Notes under the pieces: model-generated
Told to the model about the DNA's origin: nothing
The model's database searches: none
Seen by the model: the letters and a program-made list of their open reading frames with translations, nothing else
Made by a program: the position numbers and the translations under genes
Part shown: positions 23,251 through 32,581 of the stretch, piece after piece
How positions within the stretch are numbered: position 1 is the first letter of the stretch
Layout: each line of letters begins with the position of its first letter
From: Hyphomonadaceae bacterium
GTDB lineage: Bacteria > Pseudomonadota > Alphaproteobacteria > Caulobacterales > Aquidulcibacteraceae
Assembly (NCBI GenBank): GCA_022841905.1
Contig: JALHQO010000011.1
Coordinates: 1-64,000 of the forward strand
Length of the DNA stretch: 64,000 bases
Direction of reading: 5' to 3'

Positions 23251-24102
23251 ATGAGCGCTTCTCCTCTTTCCGCCGCGCGCGACGTTGCGGGCCTGCGCGC
23301 CGCCGTTAATGGCTGGCGCAAGGCCGGCTTGAGCGTCGGCCTCGTGCCGACGATGGGGGCGCTGCACGAGGGGCATCTCTCGCTGGTGCGCACAGCCAAG
23401 GCGCGTTGCGACCGCGTCGTTGCGAGCTTGTTCGTCAATCCGCGCCAGTTCGCACCGCACGAGGATTTCGAGCGCTATCCGCGCGACGAAGCCGGCGATT
23501 CCACTTTGCTCGCCAGCGCCGGCTGCGATCTCCTCTTCGCGCCGGAACGAACGGTGATGTACCCCGAAGGCTTCTCCACCAATGTCATCGTGACGAGCGT
23601 GTCTACGCCGCTCGAAGGCGAAATGCGGCCGCACTTCTTTGGCGGCGTCGCCACGGTGGTGACGAAGCTCCTGCTGCAATGCCTGCCGGACGCGGCGTTC
23701 TTTGGCGAAAAAGATTATCAGCAACTCCTCGTCATCAAGCGGCTGGCGCACGATCTCGACATGCCGATCGAAATCGTCGGCTGCCCGACCGTGCGCGAGC
23801 ACGATGGTTTGGCGATGTCGTCGCGCAATGCGTATTTGAATGCGGACGAACGCCGCGTCGCGGGTCGGCTTAATCTTGTCCTGCATGAAGCTATCAAAGC
23901 CGTGCGCGGCGGCGCTGCAATTGTTGATGCGGAAGCCGAAGCTTCGCGGCATTTGAGCGCGGCGGGCTTCACAAGCATCGATTACGTCGCCATCCGCGAT
24001 GCGGAGACACTTGAGCGATTGGATGAGCTGCGCGACCCCGCACGTGTGCTGGCGGCGGCGTGGTTGGGCAAGACGCGGCTGATCGATAATATGGAGGTGT
24101 AG
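23251..24102 (+). CDS. panC: Pantoate--beta-alanine ligase
   Basis: VPTMGALHEGHLSLVR, FVNPRQF, EKDYQQLLVIKRLAHDLDMPIEIVGCPTVREHDGLAMSSRN. Confidence 0.96.
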   Translation: MSASPLSAARDVAGLRAAVNGWRKAGLSVGLVPTMGALHEGHLSLVRTAKARCDRVVASLFVNPRQFAPHEDFERYPRDEAGDSTLLASAGCDLLFAPERTVMYPEGFSTNVIVTSVSTPLEGEMRPHFFGGVATVVTKLLLQCLPDAAFFGEKDYQQLLVIKRLAHDLDMPIEIVGCPTVREHDGLAMSSRNAYLNADERRVAGRLNLVLHEAIKAVRGGAAIVDAEAEASRHLSAAGFTSIDYVAIRDAETLERLDELRDPARVLAAAWLGKTRLIDNMEV

Positions 24103-24150
24103 CGCTGCGCTTCGCGCATGCGTCATCCTTGTTGGCTTGCGCCTAAACAG

Positions 24151-24177
24151 TCCGCCTTCGCCAAGGCTTCGGCGGGA
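24151..24177. repeat. Palindromic element TCCGCCTTCGCCAAGGCTTCGGCGGGA (family member 1)
   Basis: Hairpin; same core as 47225-47250 with compensatory stem changes. Confidence 0.6.
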
Positions 24178-24204
24178 CGCTCTCGCTTACGCGAGCGCGG
24201 AGAG

Positions 24205-24760
24205 CGGGACGCGGATGGCTCGCGCCTGGTAAGTTGCGGCTCGTGAGAGCCGCTGACGACGCGGGGCCTTCCGCGTCCCGTGACTGGATTTCATCGGCGC
24301 CGTCGCGGGAGATGTTTCACTCCTGGAGGCGGCGCAGCCGATGACGTGCGGGTCGCGCTGTTCGACGCGGTCCCCGGTGCTTCTCCCACGCGGTTACAAC
24401 CCCGCAGGCTTCTGCGTCTGATGCGATACGCGACACGAGACAGTCCAAGGGGTCTGTCCAGCTCGGGCCTCGCCTTCCCGCGATGGCTTGCGGGAGACAT
24501 CAGCGCTTCACGCTCAATCACATCGCTCATCGCATCGGTACGAACAGGGCTGCCGACTGCTCTCCACGCGGAACGATGAGAGGAGTGTAAGCGCGATTGA
24601 GCGCGGTCGGATTGCCGGCGATCTATCCCCGCATTCCCGAACCGCCACGCAGCACGTGCAGCGCCCGTCACGCAGAGGCGCGCAAAGTTGTCCTCGGAAT
24701 TGAAGTCCCTAGTCCGCCGCTTCACGGCGGGAACTTCGTCGCCACGAGAAATCACAGCCA
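24205..24760. other. Candidate structured non-coding RNA / unexplained hairpin-rich intergenic region
   Basis: CGGGACGCGG(24205-24214)/CCGCGTCCCG(24271-24280); GCGGCTC-GTGA-GAGCCGC (24236-24253); CATCGGC...GCCGATG (24292-24343); GAAGT..CCGCCG-CTTCA-CGGCGG..ACTTC (24702-24737); ORFs here have atypical codons. Confidence 0.4.
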
Positions 24761-24878
24761 CGGACTCCGAATATCGGCAGGCATAGCGCGAAGCGTGTTA
24801 CCCTCACGCCTCCTCATCAAGCGAGCGCGCCACGCCATCCGGCGGCGATGCGCTTGGAGCGCCGTTAGGAACCACGCC

Positions 24879-25073
24879 ATGGCTGATGACGCCTTCTTCG
24901 CTCTGCGCTCGCGCGCCTACGATCTCGCCGACACCGGCCGCTATAAGAGCTGGGCCGAGATCGCACAGGCGCTGAACGCGGAAGGCTCCGTGCCGGCTTT
25001 GGTCACGCGTCTGGCCAGTGACGCGCAATCGGTGATGATGATTACGCGCTGCTGCACGCAAGCGCGCGCGTAG
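24879..25073 (+). CDS. Small hypothetical protein
   Basis: 64 aa MADDAFFALRSRAYDLADTGRYKSWAEIAQALNAEG..., followed by a terminator. Confidence 0.6.
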   Translation: MADDAFFALRSRAYDLADTGRYKSWAEIAQALNAEGSVPALVTRLASDAQSVMMITRCCTQARA

Positions 25074-25095
25074 CAGCTCCCGCGCACCGCACAGA

Positions 25096-25132
25096 AAAAG
25101 GGCCGCAGCTTTCGCCGCGGCCCTTTTGTTTT
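25096..25132. terminator. Bidirectional intrinsic terminator
   Basis: AAAAGGGCCGC...GCGGCCCTTTT. Confidence 0.75.
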
Positions 25133-25148
25133 GTGCCTCGCAGCGCTG

Positions 25149-26213
25149 TTACGGCGTCGCGGGCGCCGGTTCGGCTGGCGTGGCCGGCGTTTCAGCAGCA
25201 GGCGCCGCTTCAGCCGGTTGCGCCGGCGCGGGCGCCACAGCTTCGCTCGGCGGCAGAATGCGCTGCAGAGCCGAGATGTCGCCTTGCACGACGTAGAAGA
25301 TCTCTCGATTGCGCGAGCCCCCTTCTTGCGCCGGATCGTCGTTATAGACCTCGTAAGTGGTCCAATCGTCGTCCGTGGTCGCCGGGTTGTCCAAGTGCGC
25401 GGCGCCAAGCAGCGCGTCCATGCGGTCATAAACTTCCGCAAGCACGTTCTCTTCGGTGCCGGTGTAGACGACACGCAGCGCTTGGCCGCCCGGGGTTTGG
25501 CCGGTTTTGCCGATCAACAACGCGCCCGGCGCGCGGCCGGTGAACGGATAGCCGACCTGATAGCAATATTGGCCGGACACGACGCGCGGCTCGACAGCCA
25601 TCAGCGGGCCGCTCGGCGTCAGATTGCGCTGACGCATGACCGGCGGAATGGCGACGACGGCTTGTTGGATAATCGAAGTGATCGAGTCAGCCGAGGCGTC
25701 CGAACAGTTCTCGACGTAGAAGAACGGACGCGCGGTAATTTCCACGACTTGATATTGCAGGCCTTCGAACGTGGCGTTCGGCAGCGCGCCAAGATCGGCG
25801 GTGATTGCGGCAGCGGCCGGTTCGATCAGCGGCGCAACGTCGCCGCCGGTGAGCACGGCGAAACGATCGAGCGGGTTTGGCCCGAGGTCTTGCTCGAGCT
25901 TCACTTGCACGCGCGAACCTTCGCCATCGGGCGAGACGGTGTAAACGACGCGGCCAGTGGCGCCGTCAGCGTAGGTAACCGGCGCCGTGACGGTGTCGCC
26001 TTCGACACTCGCCGCTTCCGCGACAGTTACGCCTTCGACAACGGTGGCGCCGACGGGCGTCGATGCCAAGCGCGCCAGCACCGTCGTCGACGGCGCTTCA
26101 ACTTGCAGCGTCTGGCTGCGGCTGGCGACCGGCGGCACGAGGAAATAACTCGCGCCCGCTGCGACCAGCACCAAAATTAGAACGATCAAAACGATCCGTA
26201 CGACACCACCCAT
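25149..26213 (-). CDS. Membrane-anchored SRPBCC/GyrI-like effector-binding domain protein
   Basis: N-terminal TM (VRIVLIVLILVLVAAGASYFL), polyketide-cyclase-like then GyrI-like regions, Ala/Pro-rich tail. Confidence 0.55.
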   Translation of the reverse strand: MGGVVRIVLIVLILVLVAAGASYFLVPPVASRSQTLQVEAPSTTVLARLASTPVGATVVEGVTVAEAASVEGDTVTAPVTYADGATGRVVYTVSPDGEGSRVQVKLEQDLGPNPLDRFAVLTGGDVAPLIEPAAAAITADLGALPNATFEGLQYQVVEITARPFFYVENCSDASADSITSIIQQAVVAIPPVMRQRNLTPSGPLMAVEPRVVSGQYCYQVGYPFTGRAPGALLIGKTGQTPGGQALRVVYTGTEENVLAEVYDRMDALLGAAHLDNPATTDDDWTTYEVYNDDPAQEGGSRNREIFYVVQGDISALQRILPPSEAVAPAPAQPAEAAPAAETPATPAEPAPATP

Positions 26214-26384
26214 CGCAACTACCCTCCTTGAGCTTCTGCCCCAAGCTTGCCACTCCCTAGCAAACCCGCGCCCCGCCCCAAACCCCCAAATACGGGAACC
26301 TTGCGCGCACAAAGGCCGAACGGCGCTTTTCCGGGCGGTGCGCTCATGCTCTAAGCGCGTGATTCGAGACAAGGAACGGGCGCG

Positions 26385-27173
26385 ATGAGCGACAGCGTCA
26401 CATATGGCGGCTATCTGCGGCTCAATGAGCTTTTGGCGGCGCAGCAGCCGCAGACCGAGCAGCACGACGAATTGCTGTTCGTGATCCTGCACCAGACCAT
26501 GGAGCTCTGGATGAAGCAGGCGATCCACGAGATCGGTGCAGCGCAAGCCGAGATACGCGCCGGAGACTTATCCCCGGCGTATAAACATATGGCGCGCGTC
26601 TCGCGCATTCAGGCTGTGATGACACAGACCTGGGATATCCTGGCGACGATGACGCCGGCGGATTATCTGCGATTCCGTTCGCTACTGGGCTCAAGCTCCG
26701 GCTTTCAATCGGCGCAGTTTCGCGTGCTCGAATACAAGCTCGGCATGAAGGACGCAGCGTTCCTGCGCCATCATCCAGAAGGCAGCGCTGACCGTAAGGC
26801 GCTCGAGACGGCGCTCGCCGAGCCCAGCCTTTATGAAGACGCGATCGAGCAATTGGCCAAAGCTGGATTCGATGTTCCCGAGAGCGCCTATCGCGGCGGC
26901 GCGCAGGCGTATGCGCCAAGCGCCGCGGTCGAAGATGCGTGGCTCGAAGTTTATCGCGACACGGAGAAATACTGGCAGCTCTACCAGCTGGCCGAAAAGC
27001 TCATCGATCTCGACGATGCGATGCTCACTTGGCGTCACAAGCATGTGCTGACGGTAGAGCGCATCATCGGCGGCAAGCGCGGCACGGGCGGCACGGAGGG
27101 CGTTGGCTATCTGCAGCGTACGTTGGCGCGGCGCGCGTTTCCGGAATTGTGGACGGTCAGGACGCGGCTTTGA
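26385..27173 (+). CDS. kynA: Tryptophan 2,3-dioxygenase
   Basis: TYGGYLRLNELLAAQQP...HDELLFVILHQTMELWMKQ...GSSSGFQSAQFR...KRGTGGTEGVGYL. Confidence 0.97.
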   Translation: MSDSVTYGGYLRLNELLAAQQPQTEQHDELLFVILHQTMELWMKQAIHEIGAAQAEIRAGDLSPAYKHMARVSRIQAVMTQTWDILATMTPADYLRFRSLLGSSSGFQSAQFRVLEYKLGMKDAAFLRHHPEGSADRKALETALAEPSLYEDAIEQLAKAGFDVPESAYRGGAQAYAPSAAVEDAWLEVYRDTEKYWQLYQLAEKLIDLDDAMLTWRHKHVLTVERIIGGKRGTGGTEGVGYLQRTLARRAFPELWTVRTRL

Positions 27174-28339
27174 AAAGCTACAAACACCTCTTCTCCCGCG
27201 CCCTCGCCGCCTCGCCCGGGCGGCTCCACTTCGCCGCGCACTCGCATCATCTGTGGCCTGATGCTTCCTATGACGGGCACATGGCGGCGTGGGACGATGC
27301 GGCGGTGCTGGCGGATAAGAAATGGGAGCGCGTCTTCGGCGAGGTAATCCCGGAGGCGCAAGCCAACATCGCGCACGAACTGGGCTTGCCCGATCCAAGC
27401 ACGATCGGCTTGGCGCCGAACACGCATGACCTGCTGATGCGCCTCTTCTCAGCGCGGCGCGGCTCTGGTCCGATTGAAGTGCTGACCAGCGACGGCGAGT
27501 TTCACTCTTTCCGCCGGCAAGCCGCGCGCTGGGAAGAAGATGGGTACGTCAAACGCCGCGTCGTGCCGTGCGAACCATTTTCGACGTTTGGCGAACGCTT
27601 CGTCGCGGCGCTGCGCGAGAAGACGCCGGACATCGTGTTTCTTTCACACGTCATGTTTCGCAGCGGCTTGCGCTTCGATGCGATCGAGGAGGTCGCGGCG
27701 CTAGCTTCGCCGGACGGCATGTGGACAGCGCTCGATCTCTATCACTCGTTCATGGCGATGCCGTGCGATTTCTCAAGCGTCGCTGATCGCGTGTTCCTGC
27801 TCGGCGGCGGCTACAAGTATGCGATGGCCGGCGAAGGCGCAGGCTTCATCCATGCGCCGCCAGGTTACGCGACACGCCCAAGCTTCACCGGATGGTTCGC
27901 CGATTTCGGCGCCATGGAAGGCAAGCAAGGCGAAATCGCCTACGGCCGCGATGGCTCGCGCTTTCTTGGCGCGACGTACGATCCGACCGGGCTTTATCGC
28001 TTCAACGCGGTGTGTGCGATGCTCGCCCGCGAGGGCGTGACGACGGCGGACGTGACAGCGCGCGTGGCAGCTTTGCGTGAACCGCTGGAGTCGGCGATTG
28101 CTTCCGGCGAAGCTGGCGTGTTGCGCGAAGCAGAGATCGTACGCCCGAACGCTAGCGGCCCGAACGCGCGCTTCGTGGCGCTGCGGCATCCGAATGCTGT
28201 GGCGTGGAAGAAGGCACTGATGGATGCGAATATCATAACCGACGCGCGCGACGATGTGCTGCGGATCGGGTTGGGTCTTTATCATGATGGTGATGATGTG
28301 CCGGCGTTCTGCGCTGCGGCGGCGCGGGCGCTCGCCTAG
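27170..28339 (+). CDS. kynU: Kynureninase-like aminotransferase class V-fold protein
   Basis: HFAAHSHHLWPDAS...DLYHSFMAMPCDFSSVADRVFLLGGGYKYAMAGEGAGFIHAP; likely TTG start overlapping the kynA stop. Confidence 0.8.
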   Translation: MKSYKHLFSRALAASPGRLHFAAHSHHLWPDASYDGHMAAWDDAAVLADKKWERVFGEVIPEAQANIAHELGLPDPSTIGLAPNTHDLLMRLFSARRGSGPIEVLTSDGEFHSFRRQAARWEEDGYVKRRVVPCEPFSTFGERFVAALREKTPDIVFLSHVMFRSGLRFDAIEEVAALASPDGMWTALDLYHSFMAMPCDFSSVADRVFLLGGGYKYAMAGEGAGFIHAPPGYATRPSFTGWFADFGAMEGKQGEIAYGRDGSRFLGATYDPTGLYRFNAVCAMLAREGVTTADVTARVAALREPLESAIASGEAGVLREAEIVRPNASGPNARFVALRHPNAVAWKKALMDANIITDARDDVLRIGLGLYHDGDDVPAFCAAAARALA

Positions 28340-28340
28340 A

Positions 28341-28775
28341 TCACCACGCCCCCAACTCCACCAACTTGCGCCGCAGCTCTTCCGGCAAGTCAGCGCCGCC
28401 TTTGAGATCGCCTAGATCGGCGGGCGCGTCTTTGGGATCGAGGTAGCGCCAGCCTTGGAAGGCGCGGCGCGGTTGTGGGCTGGTGCGCACAAGTTGCGTG
28501 TCGAGATAGAGGCCGCAGCGCTGGCCGTGATCGTCGGTGACATCGTCGATGGCGATGATGCGCTGTCGAACCAACACGACGCCCTTAATCACCCAATAAA
28601 GCGAGCCGCCGGCCAGCACGTCTTCCACGCGCTTCGGCCACATGCGCGTACCGCAGACCGGCGCGATGTGCGGGCGCTTTTCCTTCTTCGCGCGCTTAAC
28701 CTGCCCGATCTGCCATTCGGCGAGATCTTCAACGCTATCGGCGCCGACGCAGAGTTTGAGAATGTGGACGGTCAT
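28341..28775 (-). CDS. DUF1489 family protein
   Basis: MTVHILKLCVGADSVEDLAEWQ...TRMWPKRVEDVLAGGSLYWVIKG; typical alphaproteobacterial DUF1489. Confidence 0.88.
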   Translation of the reverse strand: MTVHILKLCVGADSVEDLAEWQIGQVKRAKKEKRPHIAPVCGTRMWPKRVEDVLAGGSLYWVIKGVVLVRQRIIAIDDVTDDHGQRCGLYLDTQLVRTSPQPRRAFQGWRYLDPKDAPADLGDLKGGADLPEELRRKLVELGAW

Positions 28776-28849
28776 ATGAGTCGCATTATGGACCGCCCGC
28801 TCCCTCGCCGGCAAACGCCGGCCCCTGCAGGCGGCCGCCGCCATCCATA

Positions 28850-29497
28850 TTAGTTTCCGTCCGGGTCGTCACTGAGAGCGCGTTCCTCCCGCATAAGGGC
28901 CGCAACTTCTTGCGCGAGTGGATCAATGCTGCCGGCTAATCCGCTGACCACCCCACCGAAATCCGCCTCGCTCTTATTCTGTGAGAGCTTGCGCTTGGCT
29001 TCGATGCGCTCAGCTATGAGCGTGACGCCGACGATGCCGCGTTTGAGCGCGTCTATGTAAGGACGCGGCGCATCGCTCATGGCCCAGGGTTCGGCGCGAT
29101 CGCGTTCGTAGAAGGCGGAGAGTTGATCCAGCATCGCTTCCAAGCGCTCTGCATCGTCGAACCATTCGACGCGGCCGGTGATGTGGACGGCTTCGTAATT
29201 CCAGGTGGGCACGGTTTTGCCGTGCTCGGCTTTCGAGGGATACCAAGACGGCGTGACGTAAGCTTCTGGGCCGTTGAGAACGATCAGGCCTTTGCCGTCG
29301 CCCTGCTGCCATTGCGGATTAGCGCGGGCGATGTGGCCGGTGGCGATGCGTTTGTCGGCGTCCCACAGGATCGGCATGTGCGTGCCGACGGGCGCGCCGT
29401 GTTCGTCCACCGTGATCAGCACGCCGGCCCAGCGCTTCGCCAAACGCTGGATCAACGCATCGGCGTCGTCCGCGTGGAAATGCTCGGGGACGTACAT
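28850..29497 (-). CDS. FMN-binding negative transcriptional regulator (PaiB-like)
   Basis: MYVPEHFHADDADALIQRLAKRWAGVLITVDEHGAPVGTHMPILW. Confidence 0.92.
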   Translation of the reverse strand: MYVPEHFHADDADALIQRLAKRWAGVLITVDEHGAPVGTHMPILWDADKRIATGHIARANPQWQQGDGKGLIVLNGPEAYVTPSWYPSKAEHGKTVPTWNYEAVHITGRVEWFDDAERLEAMLDQLSAFYERDRAEPWAMSDAPRPYIDALKRGIVGVTLIAERIEAKRKLSQNKSEADFGGVVSGLAGSIDPLAQEVAALMREERALSDDPDGN

Positions 29498-29498
29498 T

Positions 29499-30455
29499 TT
29501 ACTCGGCGGGGACAGCTGCGCTTTGCTGGCGCGCGGCCCATTCGGCTTTCAGGCTGGCGCTGGTTTTGCGCGAGCCGTCTGGGCTCCAGCCGGGCGGGCC
29601 GAACATATAGCCCAGCACTTCGCGCGCGCTCTTGGCGTGCGTGACGTCACGCCAAATGCCGATCCATTCGTGGAACGCGACGCGGAACGGATTGAAGGTG
29701 CCGAGCTGGCTGACAATGCCATAACGCGGCGGCTCTTCTTTGCGTTCGGGAATGAAGGTGCCAAACATGCGGTCCCAAATGATCAGCACGCCGGCATAAT
29801 TGGCATCCAGATAATTCGGGTTGATGGCGTGATGGACGCGGTGGTGCGAGGGCGTGTTCATCACCCACTCGAACGGACCCATGCGATCGATCAGTTCAGT
29901 GTGAATCCAGAATTGATAGACGAGGCTGAAGGCCGAGAACATCAGCACCATGAGCGGCGGGAAGCCGATATAAACCAGCGGCAGCCAGAAGATGAAGCTG
30001 AGGCCCAGCGTACCGGTCCAGGTTTGGCGCAGCGCCGTGGTCAGATTGTAGTGCTGCGAAGAATGATGGACGACGTGGCTGGCCCAGAACCAACGCCGCT
30101 CATGCGCGACGCGGTGAAACCAATAATAGGCCAAGTCCTCGGCGAAGAAGCAGGCGACGAGCACCGGCGGCGTCCAGCCGAGGTCGAACAGACGATATTC
30201 GTACACCCAGAAGTACGCGCCGACCGCGAAGGCGCCGAACAAGATGCCGAAGATGCGATTGCCAAGCCCCATGGAGAGAGACGTGGCGCTGTCGGTGACT
30301 TCGTAACGGCCCTTCTTGGTCACTTTCGTGATGACCATTTCGATGAGGATTAGCAGCACGAAGGCCGGCACCGCGAAGGTGATGATGAGCGACACGTCGA
30401 ACGGCGCTTCGTGGGCGCCGTAAACTGGGGCGACGGGCATGACGGGGGCGGTCAC
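29499..30455 (-). CDS. Sterol desaturase family protein
   Basis: His-box motifs WFHRVAHERRWFWASHVVHHSSQHYN and MNTPSHHRVHHAINPNY. Confidence 0.95.
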   Translation of the reverse strand: MTAPVMPVAPVYGAHEAPFDVSLIITFAVPAFVLLILIEMVITKVTKKGRYEVTDSATSLSMGLGNRIFGILFGAFAVGAYFWVYEYRLFDLGWTPPVLVACFFAEDLAYYWFHRVAHERRWFWASHVVHHSSQHYNLTTALRQTWTGTLGLSFIFWLPLVYIGFPPLMVLMFSAFSLVYQFWIHTELIDRMGPFEWVMNTPSHHRVHHAINPNYLDANYAGVLIIWDRMFGTFIPERKEEPPRYGIVSQLGTFNPFRVAFHEWIGIWRDVTHAKSAREVLGYMFGPPGWSPDGSRKTSASLKAEWAARQQSAAVPAE

Positions 30456-30844
30456 TCGGCCTCTCCTGCGGTGAGCGCGGCGATCCAGGGCGGCGCTTCG
30501 CTGAGCCGCATATGTAGCGGCGGATAGCCGGTGTCCGCAAATATCACGCTGAGTTTGTCGCGCTTGAGGCGCAGCCGCGCGGCGGACGCTGCGACAAGCC
30601 GGGCGCTGACATCGGCGCCCATGACGCGGACGACCATGAGCTTGCCGCTAGCCAAGCGCGCCAGCGCGACCTTGCCGTTGGCGGCGATGACCGCCTCGTC
30701 GCTGCGCTCGCCCTCGTTGGCGGCAAGCTGGCGCAGTGCCTCTTCATCCAGGCGCGTTTTGGCGCGGAAGCCCAGCACGAAGGCGACAGCGACCATGAAC
30801 ACGACAACGCCGGCCGAAGCGGCGGTCACGACCCACTCATTCAC
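30452..30844 (-). CDS. Hypothetical membrane-anchored protein
   Basis: GTG start; single N-terminal TM; overlaps both neighbours, suggesting an operon. Confidence 0.6.
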   Translation of the reverse strand: MNEWVVTAASAGVVVFMVAVAFVLGFRAKTRLDEEALRQLAANEGERSDEAVIAANGKVALARLASGKLMVVRVMGADVSARLVAASAARLRLKRDKLSVIFADTGYPPLHMRLSEAPPWIAALTAGEAE

Positions 30845-32169
30845 CCGGCCAGCCCCAGAATGAGGATGATGACGAGGAAAATCGTCGCGATCAGGATCGC
30901 GAACATCAGCATGAAAAACGTTCGCCACAGCGCCGACCACCAGCCGAGTGCGTAGGCGCCTTTCAAGTGAAAGAAGATGTGCACCGGCAGCGCCACCAAG
31001 AGCAGCGTGTTCGAAAGGATCATCATCGCAACCATATTCGAGCCGAACAGGCTGGCGCCGATCAGCAGCGTGATGAACAGAAGCGACGCGAACGAAAGCG
31101 CATAGAGCGCGTAAACGACGTGATCGTAGAAGGTCACGCCGCGCTTCCAGAGGAACAGGAGCGCAATGAACGGCAGCGATAGCGGCGCCAACAAGAACGA
31201 GAACTTCGACGCCGCCTCCTGCACCCGATAGAGCGCGAGATCGGGATTGCGCAACGTCGCGAGAGCGCGCTCGTTCAAATAGGGATGGCCGAGATTGACG
31301 TTTATATCGCCACGTTCGGCGGCGTCGCCAAGTTCGTCCTGCCAGCGGCGTTCGCCGGACTCGATCGCTCTGGCAGTGGCTTCGTCATCAATGAAGACGC
31401 CAACGCGCGCCTCCGAGGGGATTTCAGCGCCAGCCGTGTCGGTTGGCGTTTCGGCGGAGGCGGCCTCGCTCGGCGCTTCGGCGGTCGCCGCTTCGCTGGG
31501 CGTCTCGGCATCTTCCGTCGCGGGCGCTGCGCCATCAGCGTCTTCAGCGGCCCGCTGCGCGGCCTCCTGCTCCTGTCGGGCGAGTTGCGCTTCCAAGCGC
31601 GCGACTTCGGCCTCTGCGATCGCGACTGCGCCTTCGCCCAAACCCGCGGCCAAGCCTTCGGGCTCGCCGGGCGGCGCCTCGCGCTGCGCTTCGGCGAGTG
31701 CGGCGCGCGCTTCAGCTAGCTCGCCGCGCGCTTCCTCAAGATCATCTTGCGTGACCTCAATGTTCGCCTCGACACCGGAGCCGATCTGGGCGTCGCCGAT
31801 GAACGAGAAAACAAAGAACATCAGGAAGACGCACAGCAGGAACGTCGCCAGTGGCGAGATGTAGCGGGCGCGTTTGCCGAAGACGTAATTGCGGGTCAGC
31901 GTGCCGGGGCGGAAGATCACCATCGGCAGCGTGCGCCACGCCTTGGTGTCGAAGTGAAAGAGGCTGTGCAGGAATTCCGCGCCGACGTGGCGCAGGCTGC
32001 GGATCGGCTGAACGTGTTGGCCGCACTGCGAACAATAATGGCCGCTGACCGGCGCACCGCAATTGAGGCATTGCCCCTCCACCGGCAGCCCGCCGGCCCG
32101 CGGTTCGATGGCGCCGGCTACAAGGCCTGCCGTGGCCAGCGCGCCGGCTGCTTCTGCTTCCCCAGTCAT
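30841..32169 (-). CDS. DUF3667 domain-containing membrane protein
   Basis: Zinc-ribbon CLNCGAPVSGHYCSQCGQ; RHVGAEFLHSLFHFDTKAWRTLPMVIFRPGTLTRNYVFGKRARYISPL. Confidence 0.88.
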   Translation of the reverse strand: MTGEAEAAGALATAGLVAGAIEPRAGGLPVEGQCLNCGAPVSGHYCSQCGQHVQPIRSLRHVGAEFLHSLFHFDTKAWRTLPMVIFRPGTLTRNYVFGKRARYISPLATFLLCVFLMFFVFSFIGDAQIGSGVEANIEVTQDDLEEARGELAEARAALAEAQREAPPGEPEGLAAGLGEGAVAIAEAEVARLEAQLARQEQEAAQRAAEDADGAAPATEDAETPSEAATAEAPSEAASAETPTDTAGAEIPSEARVGVFIDDEATARAIESGERRWQDELGDAAERGDINVNLGHPYLNERALATLRNPDLALYRVQEAASKFSFLLAPLSLPFIALLFLWKRGVTFYDHVVYALYALSFASLLFITLLIGASLFGSNMVAMMILSNTLLLVALPVHIFFHLKGAYALGWWSALWRTFFMLMFAILIATIFLVIILILGLAG

Positions 32170-32200
32170 GGCTCAAGTGTCCCGCGCGGCGGGTTCCCGA

Positions 32201-32581
32201 TCAAGCCCGCGCGTCGCGCCGGGAGGCGCCGCCGGCCCGGGTTTCGTCTTCAGCGCTGGTTAGAAAGCCGAACGCGGAGCGGGCGACGGCAGCGGGCTGC
32301 TGCCGCGGGGCCGCGGCGGGGGCGCATTTAAGGGCATCGGCGGTCATGGCCTTCAGGCCGTCATCCTCGACCGCCAGCACCGCCAGGCCCTCGGCCTCTT
32401 CGATGGTGCGGGCCCAGACGTAAATCGCGACAACAGCCGCGTCGTGACGCTTGGGCCAGGCTTTTACGCGGCGATCCAGTTTGGCTTCCACAACGACCCG
32501 CCAAAACGGCATCGGCGCGCGCGCGAGCTTGGAACGATAGAGGAAGGCCCAAAACCCGCTCAAGCCGCGCTTCAGTTTCAC
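32201..32581 (-). CDS. Hypothetical protein
   Basis: 126-aa ORF overlapping the start of the enoyl-CoA hydratase stop region (4-nt overlap). Confidence 0.6.
   Translation of the reverse strand: MKLKRGLSGFWAFLYRSKLARAPMPFWRVVVEAKLDRRVKAWPKRHDAAVVAIYVWARTIEEAEGLAVLAVEDDGLKAMTADALKCAPAAAPRQQPAAVARSAFGFLTSAEDETRAGGASRRDARA

Noticed and set aside
24640-24760. Possible tmRNA, because the minus-strand frame contains EDNFA...AA, resembling the alphaproteobacterial tag ANDNFAEEFAVAA
   Set aside because: No stop codon after the AA, no tRNA-like T-arm or CCA end, and spacing differs; kept only as a generic structured-RNA candidate.
24291-24761. 156-aa minus-strand ORF as a protein gene
   Set aside because: Atypical codon usage, Arg/Ser-rich content and coincidence with strong hairpins on both strands; no recognisable domain.
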